This document shows, one piece after another, positions 17,961 to 26,909 of a stretch of 64,000 bases of DNA. The notes below the pieces were generated by a model. It saw only the letters and a program-made list of their open reading frames with translations. It had not been told where the DNA came from and made no database searches. The DNA is from G965207335 sp965207335 (GTDB taxonomy: Bacteria; Pseudomonadota; Gammaproteobacteria; PS1; Pseudothioglobaceae): assembly GCA_965207335.1 (NCBI GenBank), contig OZ242267.1, forward strand, positions 558,001-622,000. Reading direction: 5' to 3'. The position numbers and the translations under genes are program-made. Numbering within the stretch: the first letter of the stretch is position 1; each line of letters starts with the position of its first letter.

Positions 17961-18464
17961 ATAAAAAAAAGTACTAAGAATAGTAAGCAAAGCTTACTTT
18001 GGGGAATATCCCCAAACCCCTAACAGCAATTACAGGTTGTTTAGTTTGTGTTAAGTTGTTTTGCTTGTTTTTTTATTAGAGATCTTTGCATAAATAGAGA
18101 TGATTAGCAGAGCTCTGATTTTTACTTAATGTCAGTGAGTGGAAAGCGTGGTTCTGATGATTATTCATGTTTGTGCAAAGGTCTCCATTAGGGGCAGAAC
18201 TAGTTTTTACACTATAACTATTGTACAACCGCCCCTCAAACTCCCCATATAGAGATTGTGCTTGTAAGTTATATTTTTGTCGTGAGATATTCGCGGTGTA
18301 ATTTAAAAAAGCACTAACAATAACGAATTGGAATTATACCTACCGTCATTGCGAGCCTTTGTAAAAAGTCGTGGCAATCTCATCCTACAAACGCGGTGTA
18401 ATTTAATAATTAAGTATTGTGTCCCTAAAACTTAGATATTTTTGCAGATTAAGTATATAATTCC
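17961..18464. repeat. Composite repeat block, copy C (inverted partner at 43.8-44.2 kb)
   Basis: About 500 bp, with modules in the order GTAAGCAAAGCTTAC, TTTGGGGAATATCCCCAAA, ACAGGTTGTTTAGTTTGTG, a MITE (18079-18185), the GGGGCAG palindrome, the CCCCATATAGAGATTGTG module, a CATTGCGAG unit (18343-18402), and TAATTAAGTATTGTGTCCCT with CTTAGATATTTTTGCAG. The reverse complement of 43764-44160 follows the same order without the MITE. The last part lies about 70 bp before the SCO-like gene and could hold its promoter. Confidence 0.85.
18079..18185. mobile_element. MITE-like element 3 (about 107 bp)
   Basis: Same family as element 1: GAGATCTTTGCATAAATAG at the left end, TTTGTGCAAAGGTCTC at the right. 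ATT stands on both outer sides if the 12-bp outer ends are used, suggesting a 3-bp target duplication. The inverted composite repeat at 43.8-44.2 kb gives a matching site without the element. Confidence 0.82.
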
Positions 18465-18533
18465 TGCAAAATTTATTAATAAATATATACATAAAGTGTA
18501 AAATTATCGCTAGTTTTTATTACATATAAAATT

Positions 18534-19052
18534 ATGGTAATTAAAAAATCAGTACAGTATTTAATAATATTATTTATTGCTCCTATTGTTTTAGGGTCAT
18601 TAGTTTATTTTTTTGCACCACATTTTTTTAGTAAAGATACCGTTAATTATGGCAAACTAATAAAGCCTATTATTGTAGCTAATAATATAATCACCGACAA
18701 AGAATTAAAAAATAAATGGACTCTTATTTACTACACTAATAATTGTAATAAACAATGCAAAATAATACTCAATGACATAAAAATACTACATACTCTAACA
18801 AATGATAAAATGCATAGAGTACAAAGATTATTATTAAGTAGCAAAGAGCTGACAATTGACAATAATACAGATTTAATAACTGGCACTGCTGATAATAAAC
18901 TAAGTGATATATTAATGAAATTTCCTCAATACAGTGTTTTTCTAATGGACCCTAGAAAAAATATTATGATGTATTATGATGGTAAAAAATTAAATATTAA
19001 AAAAGCCTTAAAAGATTTAGGAAGATTATTCAAGTATTCAAGAATTGGCTAG
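18534..19052 (+). CDS. SCO1-like thioredoxin-fold cytochrome oxidase assembly protein
   Basis: Membrane-anchored protein of 172 aa. One membrane segment near residues 8-28, then a periplasmic domain with a CxxxC pair (NCNKQC, near 78-82) at the place of the SCO copper motif, and DPRKNIMMYY near the end, followed by a Lys-rich LKDLGRLFKYSRIG tail. This small SCO-like family commonly lies beside ctaA/ctaB and probably assists copper delivery or redox control for cytochrome oxidase. It is 34 nt before ctaB in the same direction. Confidence 0.65.
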   Translation: MVIKKSVQYLIILFIAPIVLGSLVYFFAPHFFSKDTVNYGKLIKPIIVANNIITDKELKNKWTLIYYTNNCNKQCKIILNDIKILHTLTNDKMHRVQRLLLSSKELTIDNNTDLITGTADNKLSDILMKFPQYSVFLMDPRKNIMMYYDGKKLNIKKALKDLGRLFKYSRIG

Positions 19053-19086
19053 ACTATCAAACTTCTAAATTTAATAAAATTTTAAA

Positions 19087-19953
19087 ATGACAACTATATT
19101 AAACCTATTAGCATTATGTAAATTAAAGGTAGTATCATTGATTTTACTAACTGCTATTGTTGGTATGTTATTAACTCCTAGTCCTTTTATGCAAATTGGA
19201 ACTATGATTATTGCTACTATTGGTATTGGTTTATCTGCCTCGTCTGCTGCTGTTTTTAATCATATTATTGACAATAAGATTGACAGTAAAATGGCAAGAA
19301 CAAATAGACGCCCAATACCTAAGGGTGATATAAGTATCAAGCAAGCTTTTATATGGGGCATTAGTATTGGTACTGTAGGTATTGCATTATTATTTATATT
19401 TATCAACCAACTAACCGCACTACTAACGCTATTATCTATAATAGGTTATGCTGTTTTTTATACAATATACTTAAAAAGAGCAACACCACAAAACATAGTA
19501 ATAGGTGGTGCGGCAGGTGCTACTCCACCAATATTAGGCTGGAGTTCTATGACAAATAGTGTTGGAGAATTATCAATATTATTATTTTTAATTATTTTTA
19601 TTTGGACACCACCACATTTTTGGGCACTTGCAATTCACAGATATAAGGAATACGAAAAAGTAAATATACCTATGCTACCTGTTACTCATGGCTTGGGCTT
19701 TACCCGTTTACAAATATTACTTTATACAATTTTATTGTTTATTGTAACTATGTTGCCTTATATAACTGCTCATGCTGGACTCATATATTTAGTTGGTAGT
19801 GTAATACTAAATATTATATTTTTGACTTATGCCATAAAATTAGTTAGAAATGTTGATGATGATAGTATAGCATGGCGAACATTTTCGTACTCTATAAAAT
19901 ACTTAATAATATTATTTATAGTTATATTTATTGACCACAATTTAATCATATAA
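19087..19953 (+). CDS. ctaB: Protoheme IX farnesyltransferase
   Basis: Membrane UbiA-family prenyltransferase that converts heme B to heme O (also named cyoE). The Asp-rich motif NHIIDNKIDSKMARTNRRP (about residue 57) and the second YKEYEKVNIPMLPVT region are intact, with about nine membrane helices in 288 aa. Together with ctaA on the opposite strand it supplies heme A to the aa3-type oxidase encoded downstream. Confidence 0.96.
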   Translation: MTTILNLLALCKLKVVSLILLTAIVGMLLTPSPFMQIGTMIIATIGIGLSASSAAVFNHIIDNKIDSKMARTNRRPIPKGDISIKQAFIWGISIGTVGIALLFIFINQLTALLTLLSIIGYAVFYTIYLKRATPQNIVIGGAAGATPPILGWSSMTNSVGELSILLFLIIFIWTPPHFWALAIHRYKEYEKVNIPMLPVTHGLGFTRLQILLYTILLFIVTMLPYITAHAGLIYLVGSVILNIIFLTYAIKLVRNVDDDSIAWRTFSYSIKYLIILFIVIFIDHNLII

Positions 19954-19991
19954 AACAAATAATTAGCACCATAAAAAGCATAGCATGGTCT

Positions 19992-20141
19992 ATGATAGGC
20001 GTACAACGCAAAGAGAATTTAATTAAGGATTTTGATTATGTAGAAAAAAATAGTCCTTGGATATTTATTATAGTAGGCATTATTATGACTATCTTATTTG
20101 TAACTACTATTATTACTGTTGTTTATATTATTTTACCTTGA
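19992..20141 (+). CDS. DUF2970 small membrane protein
   Basis: 49-residue frame from the ATG at 19992. The sequence MIGVQRKENLIKDF plus the hydrophobic helix IFIIVGIIMTILFVTTIIT matches the DUF2970 pattern (GVQ..kn...DF, then one membrane segment). Seven more family-like residues (IKSIAWS) are encoded in frame upstream, so a non-AUG start near 19971 is possible. Its stop overlaps the stop end of ctaA on the other strand by 9 bp. DUF2970 genes are often found next to cytochrome oxidase assembly genes. Confidence 0.65.
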   Translation: MIGVQRKENLIKDFDYVEKNSPWIFIIVGIIMTILFVTTIITVVYIILP

Positions 20142-21131
20142 ATTATCAAAATGTATTTTATACTTATAAATAACATTAACAATAGTTAGTAATAATAATA
20201 ATGCTACTAAATTATGCATAATTGCTATAAATATTGGCAATGATAACACCACATTTAGTATGCCTAATATTAATTGTAGTCCTAATAAAAACAACATAGT
20301 TTTTATAATTTTTTGCATATTTCTATTATTTTTTAATAAAAATACTAATACTAATACAAAACTAATAGTAACCAAGGCACCTAACCTATGTAATAATTGA
20401 ATAGCAACCCTAGCACCACTTTCTAATACACCGTATTCATAATTGATGCCTAATGGTTGTACTGATATTACCTGAGAAAAATCTGCAACCTGTGGCAGTA
20501 AATAACCTAAGCAAGTTGGAAAGTCATTACCACAAGATAATGCCGCATAATTTGCACTAGTCCAGCCACCTAAGGTAATTTGCACTAGCAAAACTATTAA
20601 TGTTAATATAGTAAAATAATAGCCTTTTTTACTATAATAACAAACATAATTATAAGCATTATCATGACAACTAATAAACAGCCAAAACAACAATGATACT
20701 ATAGTCATACCACCCAATAAATGCCCTAATACAATAACAGGGTGTAATAACTCAGTAACCGTAAGCATTCCTAATATACCTTGAAAAACAACTAAAAACA
20801 CCAATAAAACACTAGTTACTTTACTATTTTTAGGAATATTTTTATTAAAAACAGATATAACAGATATAACAATAATCACTAATCCTAGCAAGCTAGCGGC
20901 ATAACGATGTATCATTTCTTTCCAAGCCTTTGCATCCCAGTAAGTAATGCCATCTATGTTATTACTAGTTGTTATTATTTGACCATAACAAGTAGGCCAA
21001 TCAGGACAACCTAATCCAGCATCAGATAATCTAGTATAAGCACCTAGTACCACAACAATGAAAGATAAAATAATTGCAAAATATAGTATTTTTTTTAATG
21101 TAGTCACAGCATTTACATAAGACATTTGCAT
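20133..21131 (-). CDS. ctaA: Heme A synthase (COX15/CtaA)
   Basis: Eight-helix membrane oxidase that converts heme O to heme A. Conserved elements: YTRLSDAGLGCPDWPTCYG near the N-terminus, EMIHRYAASLLG, HPVIVLGHLLGG, and the second half with CGNDFPTCLG and QLLHRLGALV, giving the paired heme-binding His residues. 332 aa. Both candidate ATGs (21131 and 21125) lie inside the left end of a MITE, so the 5' end of the gene and its leader come from the element. Confidence 0.94.
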   Translation of the reverse strand: MQMSYVNAVTTLKKILYFAIILSFIVVVLGAYTRLSDAGLGCPDWPTCYGQIITTSNNIDGITYWDAKAWKEMIHRYAASLLGLVIIVISVISVFNKNIPKNSKVTSVLLVFLVVFQGILGMLTVTELLHPVIVLGHLLGGMTIVSLLFWLFISCHDNAYNYVCYYSKKGYYFTILTLIVLLVQITLGGWTSANYAALSCGNDFPTCLGYLLPQVADFSQVISVQPLGINYEYGVLESGARVAIQLLHRLGALVTISFVLVLVFLLKNNRNMQKIIKTMLFLLGLQLILGILNVVLSLPIFIAIMHNLVALLLLLTIVNVIYKYKIHFDNSR

Positions 21132-21225
21132 AAATAGGGATGATTAACAGAGCTCTGATTTTTGCTTAATGTAAGTGAGTGGAAAGCGGGATTCTGATGA
21201 TTATTCATGTTTATGCAAAGGTCTC
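21121..21225. mobile_element. MITE-like element 4, overlapping the ctaA start
   Basis: Left end GACATTTGCATAAATAGG (one or two changes from the family), right end TTTATGCAAAGGTCTC. ATA flanks both sides if the outer 12-bp ends are used. The ctaA start codon is within the left end. From 21226 to 21466 the sequence is AT-rich, with no gene seen. Confidence 0.8.
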
Positions 21226-21466
21226 TATATGTATATGTTACTAATTATACTATAAGATACCATTATATAATAACAAAAACAGTCCTTATATATTGGTTTA
21301 ACAAGTTTTTTATATTAAGTTATATATTTTATTATTAATTAATATTTCAAAACCCAATCTTATAATTAATGCAGCAGTATTATAATATGTTACTATTTAT
21401 TTTTGTTACTTCAAAATATCATAATAATGTAGTTTTTTTTAAATACTAAAAATATACAAATTATAT

Positions 21467-21495
21467 TTGACAAAAAAATCTATTTACAATAAAAT
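21467..21495 (+). promoter_or_regulatory. Sigma-70 promoter of the cytochrome oxidase operon
   Basis: TTGACA (21467-21472), a 17-bp spacer and TAAAAT (21490-21495), 41 nt before the coxB ATG, with AAAAGG as ribosome binding site near 21525. The -35 box is a full consensus match with ideal spacing, which stands out in this AT-rich background. Confidence 0.7.
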
Positions 21496-21536
21496 TCCCC
21501 CTAAATAATGTTATACAAAAAATCAAAAGGTAAATT

Positions 21537-22649
21537 ATGTCAAACAAATTAATGGTGTCTGTAATTATTTTTCTTAGTAGTATTTCTTTATCAATACTAG
21601 CAGACTATGGCTTAAATATGCCAGAAGGTGTTTCAACAATTAGCAAAAGTATATACAGTTTACATATGTTAATATTTTGGATATGTGTTGTAATAGGTGT
21701 TATTGTGTTTGGGGTAATGTTTTATTCTATATTCAAACATCGTAAATCAAAAGGTGCAATAGCATCAAATTTTCACGAAAGTATCAAAATTGAATTGCTA
21801 TGGACAATAATTCCTATTATTATTTTAATTGCTATGGCAATCCCTGCCACAAAAACACTAATAGCGCTTGAAGATACCTCTGCATCAGATATGGCAATAA
21901 AAATTACTGGCTGGCAATGGAAATGGCAATACGAATATCCCGATGAAAATATTGCTTTTTTTAGCAACCTATCCAAAGAAAGCCGTGATAATGTTAAAGA
22001 CCCAAGTAATGTTGAAAATTACCTATTAGATGTTGATAATAGAGTTGTAGTGCCAATTAACAAAAAAATTCGCTTCTTATTTGCCTCTAAAGATGTAATT
22101 CACTCTTGGTGGGTTCCTGATATTGGTGTTAAACAAGATGCAATACCTGGATTTATAAACGATGCTTGGGCAGAAATTATTGAACCAGGAGTTTATCGTG
22201 GACAATGTGCTGAATTATGTGGTAAAGGTCATGGTTTTATGCCTATTGTACTTGAAGCTAAAACACAAAAAGATTATGATAAATGGATAGTGCAACAAAA
22301 ACAAAAAAAATTAGCAGAAAAGGCTAATTCTGGTAAAACTTGGAGCAAAAAAGACTTGATGGCAGAAGGCAAAAAAGTATATGATGCTAGTTGTTCTGCA
22401 TGTCATGGAGTAACAGGTGCTGGCATACCAGGGGCATTCCCAGCTATCAAAGACAGTGCAATTGCATTAGGTAATGTCAAAAAACATATTGATATAGTTC
22501 TTCACGGCAAGGCAGGAACGGCAATGCAAGCATTTAAAGCACAATTATCTGATTCTCAATTAAGCGGAGTAATAACTTATGAAAGAAATGCCTTTGGTAA
22601 TAATGCAGGGGATTTAGTACAACCATCTGATATTAAAGCAGCACGCTAA
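21537..22649 (+). CDS. coxB: Cytochrome c oxidase subunit II with fused cytochrome c domain
   Basis: Subunit II of an aa3/caa3-type oxidase. A signal-like N-terminus is followed by two membrane helices (about 40-65 and 85-105), then the CuA cupredoxin domain (HSWWVPD, CAELCGKGHGFM). After a Lys-rich linker, residues from about 275 form a mono-heme cytochrome c with CSACHG at about 286 and Met-containing AMQAF downstream. 370 aa. The fusion means that electrons can be passed within the subunit. It is first in the coxB-coxA-(small)-ctaG-coxC operon. Confidence 0.95.
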   Translation: MSNKLMVSVIIFLSSISLSILADYGLNMPEGVSTISKSIYSLHMLIFWICVVIGVIVFGVMFYSIFKHRKSKGAIASNFHESIKIELLWTIIPIIILIAMAIPATKTLIALEDTSASDMAIKITGWQWKWQYEYPDENIAFFSNLSKESRDNVKDPSNVENYLLDVDNRVVVPINKKIRFLFASKDVIHSWWVPDIGVKQDAIPGFINDAWAEIIEPGVYRGQCAELCGKGHGFMPIVLEAKTQKDYDKWIVQQKQKKLAEKANSGKTWSKKDLMAEGKKVYDASCSACHGVTGAGIPGAFPAIKDSAIALGNVKKHIDIVLHGKAGTAMQAFKAQLSDSQLSGVITYERNAFGNNAGDLVQPSDIKAAR

Positions 22650-22686
22650 TTGATTTAGTTAATAAACATATAAATAGGGGATATAA

Positions 22687-24300
22687 ATGACAGAAGCAAC
22701 GATGACAACAGAGCATTATCACGGTGCAGAAAAAGGATTATTAAGATGGGTTAAAACTACAAATCATAAGGATATTGGTACACTTTATCTATGGTTCTCA
22801 TTTTTAATGCTATTAATTGGTGGGGCTATGGCTATGGTAATTCGTGCAGAATTATTTCAACCTGGGTTACAACTTATTGAACCACAGTTTTTTAATCAAA
22901 TGACTACTATGCATGGGCTAATTATGGTTTTTGGTGCTATTATGCCTGCTATGGTTGGTTTGGCTAACTGGCAGGTGCCTCTTATGATAGGCGCAAAAGA
23001 TATGGCTTTACCTAGATTAAATAATTATAGTTTTTGGATACTACCTTTTGCTGGTACAATGTTAATTAGTACTATGTTTATGCAAGGTGGGGGACCTGCT
23101 TTTGGCTGGACATTTTATGCACCACTTTCTACAACTTTTGCACCAGATAGTACTGATTTCTTTATTTTTGCCATTCATTTATTAGGTATATCTTCTATTA
23201 TGGGCTCGATAAATATTATTGCTACTATATTTAACATGCGTGCCCCTGATATGAAATTAATGGATATGCCTTTATTTGTTTGGACTTGGCTTATTACTGC
23301 ATTTTTACTATTAGCAGCAATGCCTGTTTTAGCTGGTGCTGTTACTATGATGCTTACAGATAGAAATTTTGGTACTAGCTTTTTTGAAGCATCAGGTGGT
23401 GGCGATCCAGTAATGTTTCAACATATTTTCTGGTTCTTTGGACATCCTGAGGTTTATATTATGATACTACCTGCATTTGGAGTTATTTCTCAAATTGTGC
23501 CAACATTCGCTCGAAAACCTTTATTTGGTTATAGTTCTATGGTTTATGCTACTATTTCAATTGCTTTATTATCGTTTGTTGTTTGGGCACATCACATGTT
23601 TTTATCTGGTATGCCTATTGCAGGGCAAATTTACTTTATGTATGCCACTATGTTGATTTCTATTCCTACTGGTGTCAAGGTATTTAATTGGATAGCAACA
23701 ATGTGGAAAGGCTCTATGTCTTTTGAAGCACCAATGTTATGGGCTGTATCATTTATATTTTTATTTACCATAGGCGGTCTTTCAGGATTAATGTTAGGTA
23801 TTGTTCCAGCTGATATTCAATACCATGATACTTATTTTGTGGTAGCACATTTTCACTATGTATTAGTGACTGGCTCATTGTTTGCTATTATTGCTGCTGT
23901 TTTCTATTGGTTTCCTAAATGGACTGGTAGAATGTATAACGAAAAATTAGCAAAAATACATTTTTGGTGGGCGGTAATATCTGTTAATGTTCTATTCTTT
24001 CCGCAACACTTTTTAGGTTTAGCTGGTATGCCTAGAAGAATACCCGATTATTCACTACAATTTGCCGATTTTAATGCTATTTCTAGTATTGGTGCTTTTG
24101 CTTTTGGTGCTTCGTTTATTCTATTAACATATATTATTGTATCTGGCATAAGAAGTGGTGAAAAAATAACAGAAAAACGCGTATGGGAAGGTGCTAAGGG
24201 CTTAGAGTGGACTGTAGATACTCCAGCACCATATCATACTTTTGATACCCCACCTAACAAAAAAACTATATTAAAAGAATCTGCTAATATTACACATTAA
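22687..24300 (+). CDS. coxA: Cytochrome c oxidase subunit I
   Basis: Catalytic heme a/heme a3-CuB subunit. The key elements are all visible: FNQMTTMHGLIMVF (heme a His), HPEVYIMILPAFG (CuB His and cross-linked Tyr), WAHHMF (two CuB His), and HDTYFVVAHFHYVLVTG (heme a3 and heme a His). Twelve membrane helices in 537 aa. The stop codon overlaps the ATG of the following microprotein (TAATG). Confidence 0.98.
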   Translation: MTEATMTTEHYHGAEKGLLRWVKTTNHKDIGTLYLWFSFLMLLIGGAMAMVIRAELFQPGLQLIEPQFFNQMTTMHGLIMVFGAIMPAMVGLANWQVPLMIGAKDMALPRLNNYSFWILPFAGTMLISTMFMQGGGPAFGWTFYAPLSTTFAPDSTDFFIFAIHLLGISSIMGSINIIATIFNMRAPDMKLMDMPLFVWTWLITAFLLLAAMPVLAGAVTMMLTDRNFGTSFFEASGGGDPVMFQHIFWFFGHPEVYIMILPAFGVISQIVPTFARKPLFGYSSMVYATISIALLSFVVWAHHMFLSGMPIAGQIYFMYATMLISIPTGVKVFNWIATMWKGSMSFEAPMLWAVSFIFLFTIGGLSGLMLGIVPADIQYHDTYFVVAHFHYVLVTGSLFAIIAAVFYWFPKWTGRMYNEKLAKIHFWWAVISVNVLFFPQHFLGLAGMPRRIPDYSLQFADFNAISSIGAFAFGASFILLTYIIVSGIRSGEKITEKRVWEGAKGLEWTVDTPAPYHTFDTPPNKKTILKESANITH

Positions 24301-24389
24301 TGAAGAAAAAATCAGTTAATATCACTGCAAGTATTATATTTTTAATAGCCGTTGGAATTTATTTTCTAACGATTTACATAAATACTTAA
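24300..24389 (+). CDS. 29-residue cytochrome oxidase small assembly-type protein
   Basis: A reading frame too short for normal gene calling: MKKKSVNITASIIFLIAVGI and nine more residues, a basic N-terminus and a single membrane helix. It starts on the last base of coxA (TAATG) and ends 16 nt before ctaG. Many proteobacterial cox operons have a tiny single-helix protein at exactly this place, annotated as cytochrome oxidase small assembly protein. Position plus helix support the call. Confidence 0.65.
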   Translation: MKKKSVNITASIIFLIAVGIYFLTIYINT

Positions 24390-24405
24390 CCTAATACGGA
24401 CAATT

Positions 24406-24948
24406 ATGGCAAATAAACAGACAAGTTCATGGTTTTTTGCAAAGCTAATTGCTATTCCAGTATTTATGTTTGCTTTTGCTTTTGCTATGGTGCCTATGTA
24501 TGATGTACTGTGCGAAATAACAGGATTAAGCGGTAGGACAGAAAATATTGACAGTTACCAAGAAAACTTTACTACTGCTGACGATGATTTTGTTTATGTA
24601 GATTTTTTAGCTTACACTAGTAACGGTTTTCCAGTTTATGTTACACCTGAAGTACAAAAAATGCGGGTAAAACCGGGTAAAATATATACAGTTAATTATA
24701 TTGCAAAAAATACCTCAGACCAAGTAGTTATTGGACAAGCAATTCCTAGTGTTGCACCTGAAAAAGCCGCATTACATTTTAAAAAATTGGAATGTTTTTG
24801 CTTTAATAAACAGACATTTTTACCAAAACAAGAGGTAAAAATGCCTGTTCGTTTTGTTGTTAGTACAGACATAGATAATTCTATTGTTGATATGAGTTTG
24901 TCATATCAATTTTTTAAGCTAGATAATAAGGGAGATAATAATGGATAG
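24406..24948 (+). CDS. ctaG: Cytochrome oxidase copper chaperone Cox11/CtaG
   Basis: Inserts CuB into subunit I. One N-terminal membrane helix (about residues 11-31), then a periplasmic beta domain with the copper-binding CFCFNKQ motif near residue 125 and PVRFVV near 145. 180 aa. The gene overlaps coxC by 8 nt. Confidence 0.95.
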   Translation: MANKQTSSWFFAKLIAIPVFMFAFAFAMVPMYDVLCEITGLSGRTENIDSYQENFTTADDDFVYVDFLAYTSNGFPVYVTPEVQKMRVKPGKIYTVNYIAKNTSDQVVIGQAIPSVAPEKAALHFKKLECFCFNKQTFLPKQEVKMPVRFVVSTDIDNSIVDMSLSYQFFKLDNKGDNNG

Positions 24949-25819
24949 TCAAGAAGGTTACTACATACCGCATGGTAGTTACTGGCCGTTTATTGGTTCA
25001 GCATCACTATTTATACTATTTGCTAGCTTTGCAAGCAGTTTACACGGTAGTAGTATTGCTAATACCACATTATTAGGTGGTTTTGCAATGTTTGCCTTTA
25101 TGCTATTTGGTTGGTTTGGTGAAGTGATTAAAGAAAGCCAACAAGGTGTTTATAATGATCAAGTTGATAGATCATTTCGTTGGGGTATGAGCTGGTTTAT
25201 TTTCTCAGAAGTAATGTTCTTTGCGGCATTTTTTGGAGCATTGTTTTATGCACGAGTCTTGTCTGTACCTTGGTTAGGTGGTGAAGGCGATTTAGCAGCT
25301 ATTGCAACAAATACTGTTTTATGGCCTCAATTTAGTGCAGTATGGCCACTTATCAACCCACCAGATATTGCCAACTACACAATACCAACTGCTCTTGTAG
25401 AAACTTGGTATATACCAGCATTAAATACTTTTATTCTACTAAGTTCTGGGGTGACAATTACCTGGGCACACCATGCTTTAAGAAATAATAACCGCAATCA
25501 ACTAATAGCTGGCATGGTAGTTACAGTAGCCCTGGGTTTGTTATTTTTAAGTTTTCAAATTTATGAGTATGGTCATGCTTATAGCGACTTAAATTTAAAA
25601 TTAACTTCTGGTATTTATGGTAGTACATTTTATATGCTTACAGGCTTTCATGGCTTTCATGTGATGATGGGAACGCTGATGTTAAGCATTATTTTAATGC
25701 GTTGTATTCGCGGACATTTTGACAAAGATAATCATTTTGCTTTTGAAGCTGTGGCTTGGTATTGGCATTTTGTTGATGTTGTTTGGTTAGGATTATTTGT
25801 ATTTGTTTATTGGATATAA
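24941..25819 (+). CDS. coxC: Cytochrome c oxidase subunit III
   Basis: Seven-helix structural subunit of the oxidase. Typical stretches: FRWGMSWFIFSEVMFFAAFFGALFYAR (split here only by naming), TGFHGFHVMMGT near residue 232 and EAVAWYWHFVDVVWLGLF at the C-terminus. 292 aa. Overlaps ctaG by 8 nt, so it is the same transcript. Confidence 0.96.
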   Translation: MDSQEGYYIPHGSYWPFIGSASLFILFASFASSLHGSSIANTTLLGGFAMFAFMLFGWFGEVIKESQQGVYNDQVDRSFRWGMSWFIFSEVMFFAAFFGALFYARVLSVPWLGGEGDLAAIATNTVLWPQFSAVWPLINPPDIANYTIPTALVETWYIPALNTFILLSSGVTITWAHHALRNNNRNQLIAGMVVTVALGLLFLSFQIYEYGHAYSDLNLKLTSGIYGSTFYMLTGFHGFHVMMGTLMLSIILMRCIRGHFDKDNHFAFEAVAWYWHFVDVVWLGLFVFVYWI

Positions 25820-25850
25820 TTAGTATTTTTTTTAAAATTGTGACTATACT

Positions 25851-26072
25851 ATGTTAAAAATTATCGTAATTATTATGATAATAGCAATTATAATTAGTCT
25901 AGGCTCGGCTTTATTTGCTATGGTAGGTGGTGGTAAACGAAGTGATAATTCTAAAAAGATGTTTAAATCATTAGTATGGCGTGTTTCTTTATCGGTATTA
26001 TTATTTGTCATACTTATAATTTCATATTACCTAGGATTAATACAACCTGTTAATTCACTAAATAACTTTTAA
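25851..26072 (+). CDS. Twin transmembrane protein, DUF2909 type
   Basis: 73 aa, two membrane helices joined by the short polar loop GGGKRSDNSKKMFKSLVWRV. This two-helix family is regularly found between coxC and the SURF1 gene in gammaproteobacteria, and is thought to aid oxidase biogenesis; its precise role is unknown. Confidence 0.75.
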   Translation: MLKIIVIIMIIAIIISLGSALFAMVGGGKRSDNSKKMFKSLVWRVSLSVLLFVILIISYYLGLIQPVNSLNNF

Positions 26073-26077
26073 AAATA

Positions 26078-26806
26078 TTGCTAAAAAAAATATCTCAACA
26101 CATAACTATAAAAAACTTGCTTGCTATTAGTATAATAATACTGCTTGTTTTTATGCTATTATCGTTAGGATTTTGGCAACTAGATAGAGCAAATGAGAAA
26201 ACAAATATAGAAAAGCTAATACACAAAAAACAACAAGAAAAAGTAATAGTATTTAATAATAACCTAAACTTAGTAGATAAAAACTACCATTTATTAAAAC
26301 TAACAGGTAGATACAATAATAATATCCAATTTATTTACGATAACCAAACCTATAATAGTCAAGTTGGCTATAATGTTTTAACGGCATTTAATATAATAAA
26401 CAGCTCTAAAATCATACTAATTAATCGCGGTTTTATCCCTTGGGGAGATGATAGAAATAAGTTAGCTGATATTAATATAAATAATGACTTAGTTGATATT
26501 ATAGTGCAAATAAGCATACCTAAAATACGATTAGAATTAAAAGAAACTCTAACAACATCTACACAATATCCTATTATAATTCAATCACTAAATATCAACA
26601 GACTTGCTAAGATTGGTAAACTAAACTTGTATTTGGTAATTGGCTTATTAGCAGAAAACCAAAGATACGGCTTTATTAGAAAATGGCAACCTTTTTATGG
26701 TGGTAGTGTTGCTAAACATATTGGCTATGCAATACAATGGTTTTTAATGGCTGTAGTATTAGTTGTTATAAGTTTTTTATGGTTTATTAGAAAACCAAAA
26801 AAATAA
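26078..26806 (+). CDS. SURF1-family cytochrome oxidase assembly protein
   Basis: Heme A insertion/assembly factor. The two-helix topology is clear: N-terminal helix followed by LGFWQLDRANEK, and a C-terminal helix after HIGYAIQWFLMA. The INRGFIPWGDDR motif near residue 120 is the SURF1 signature. The start used is TTG at 26078, 6 nt after the DUF2909 stop; no suitable ATG precedes the first helix. 242 aa. Last gene of the oxidase operon. Confidence 0.88.
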   Translation: MLKKISQHITIKNLLAISIIILLVFMLLSLGFWQLDRANEKTNIEKLIHKKQQEKVIVFNNNLNLVDKNYHLLKLTGRYNNNIQFIYDNQTYNSQVGYNVLTAFNIINSSKIILINRGFIPWGDDRNKLADININNDLVDIIVQISIPKIRLELKETLTTSTQYPIIIQSLNINRLAKIGKLNLYLVIGLLAENQRYGFIRKWQPFYGGSVAKHIGYAIQWFLMAVVLVVISFLWFIRKPKK

Positions 26807-26841
26807 TTTCTTATAATTGTTATGCTGTTGTTTAAAAAATG

Positions 26842-26908
26842 TGTAACATGTTAAACTTTATAAAATAAATAACTAAAAATAATAATTATAAAAAATTATA
26901 TGTTACAA
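26842..26908 (+). promoter_or_regulatory. Inverted TGTAACAT/ATGTTACA boxes before the precursor peptide genes
   Basis: A TAACATGTTA palindrome (26844-26853) and the inverted octamer pair TGTAACAT ... ATGTTACA lie in the 103-bp gap between SURF1 and the first precursor peptide; the second box is only about 4 nt before the ATG. It could be an operator or a structured leader. No normal Shine-Dalgarno sequence is visible there. Confidence 0.3.
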
Positions 26909-26909
26909 T

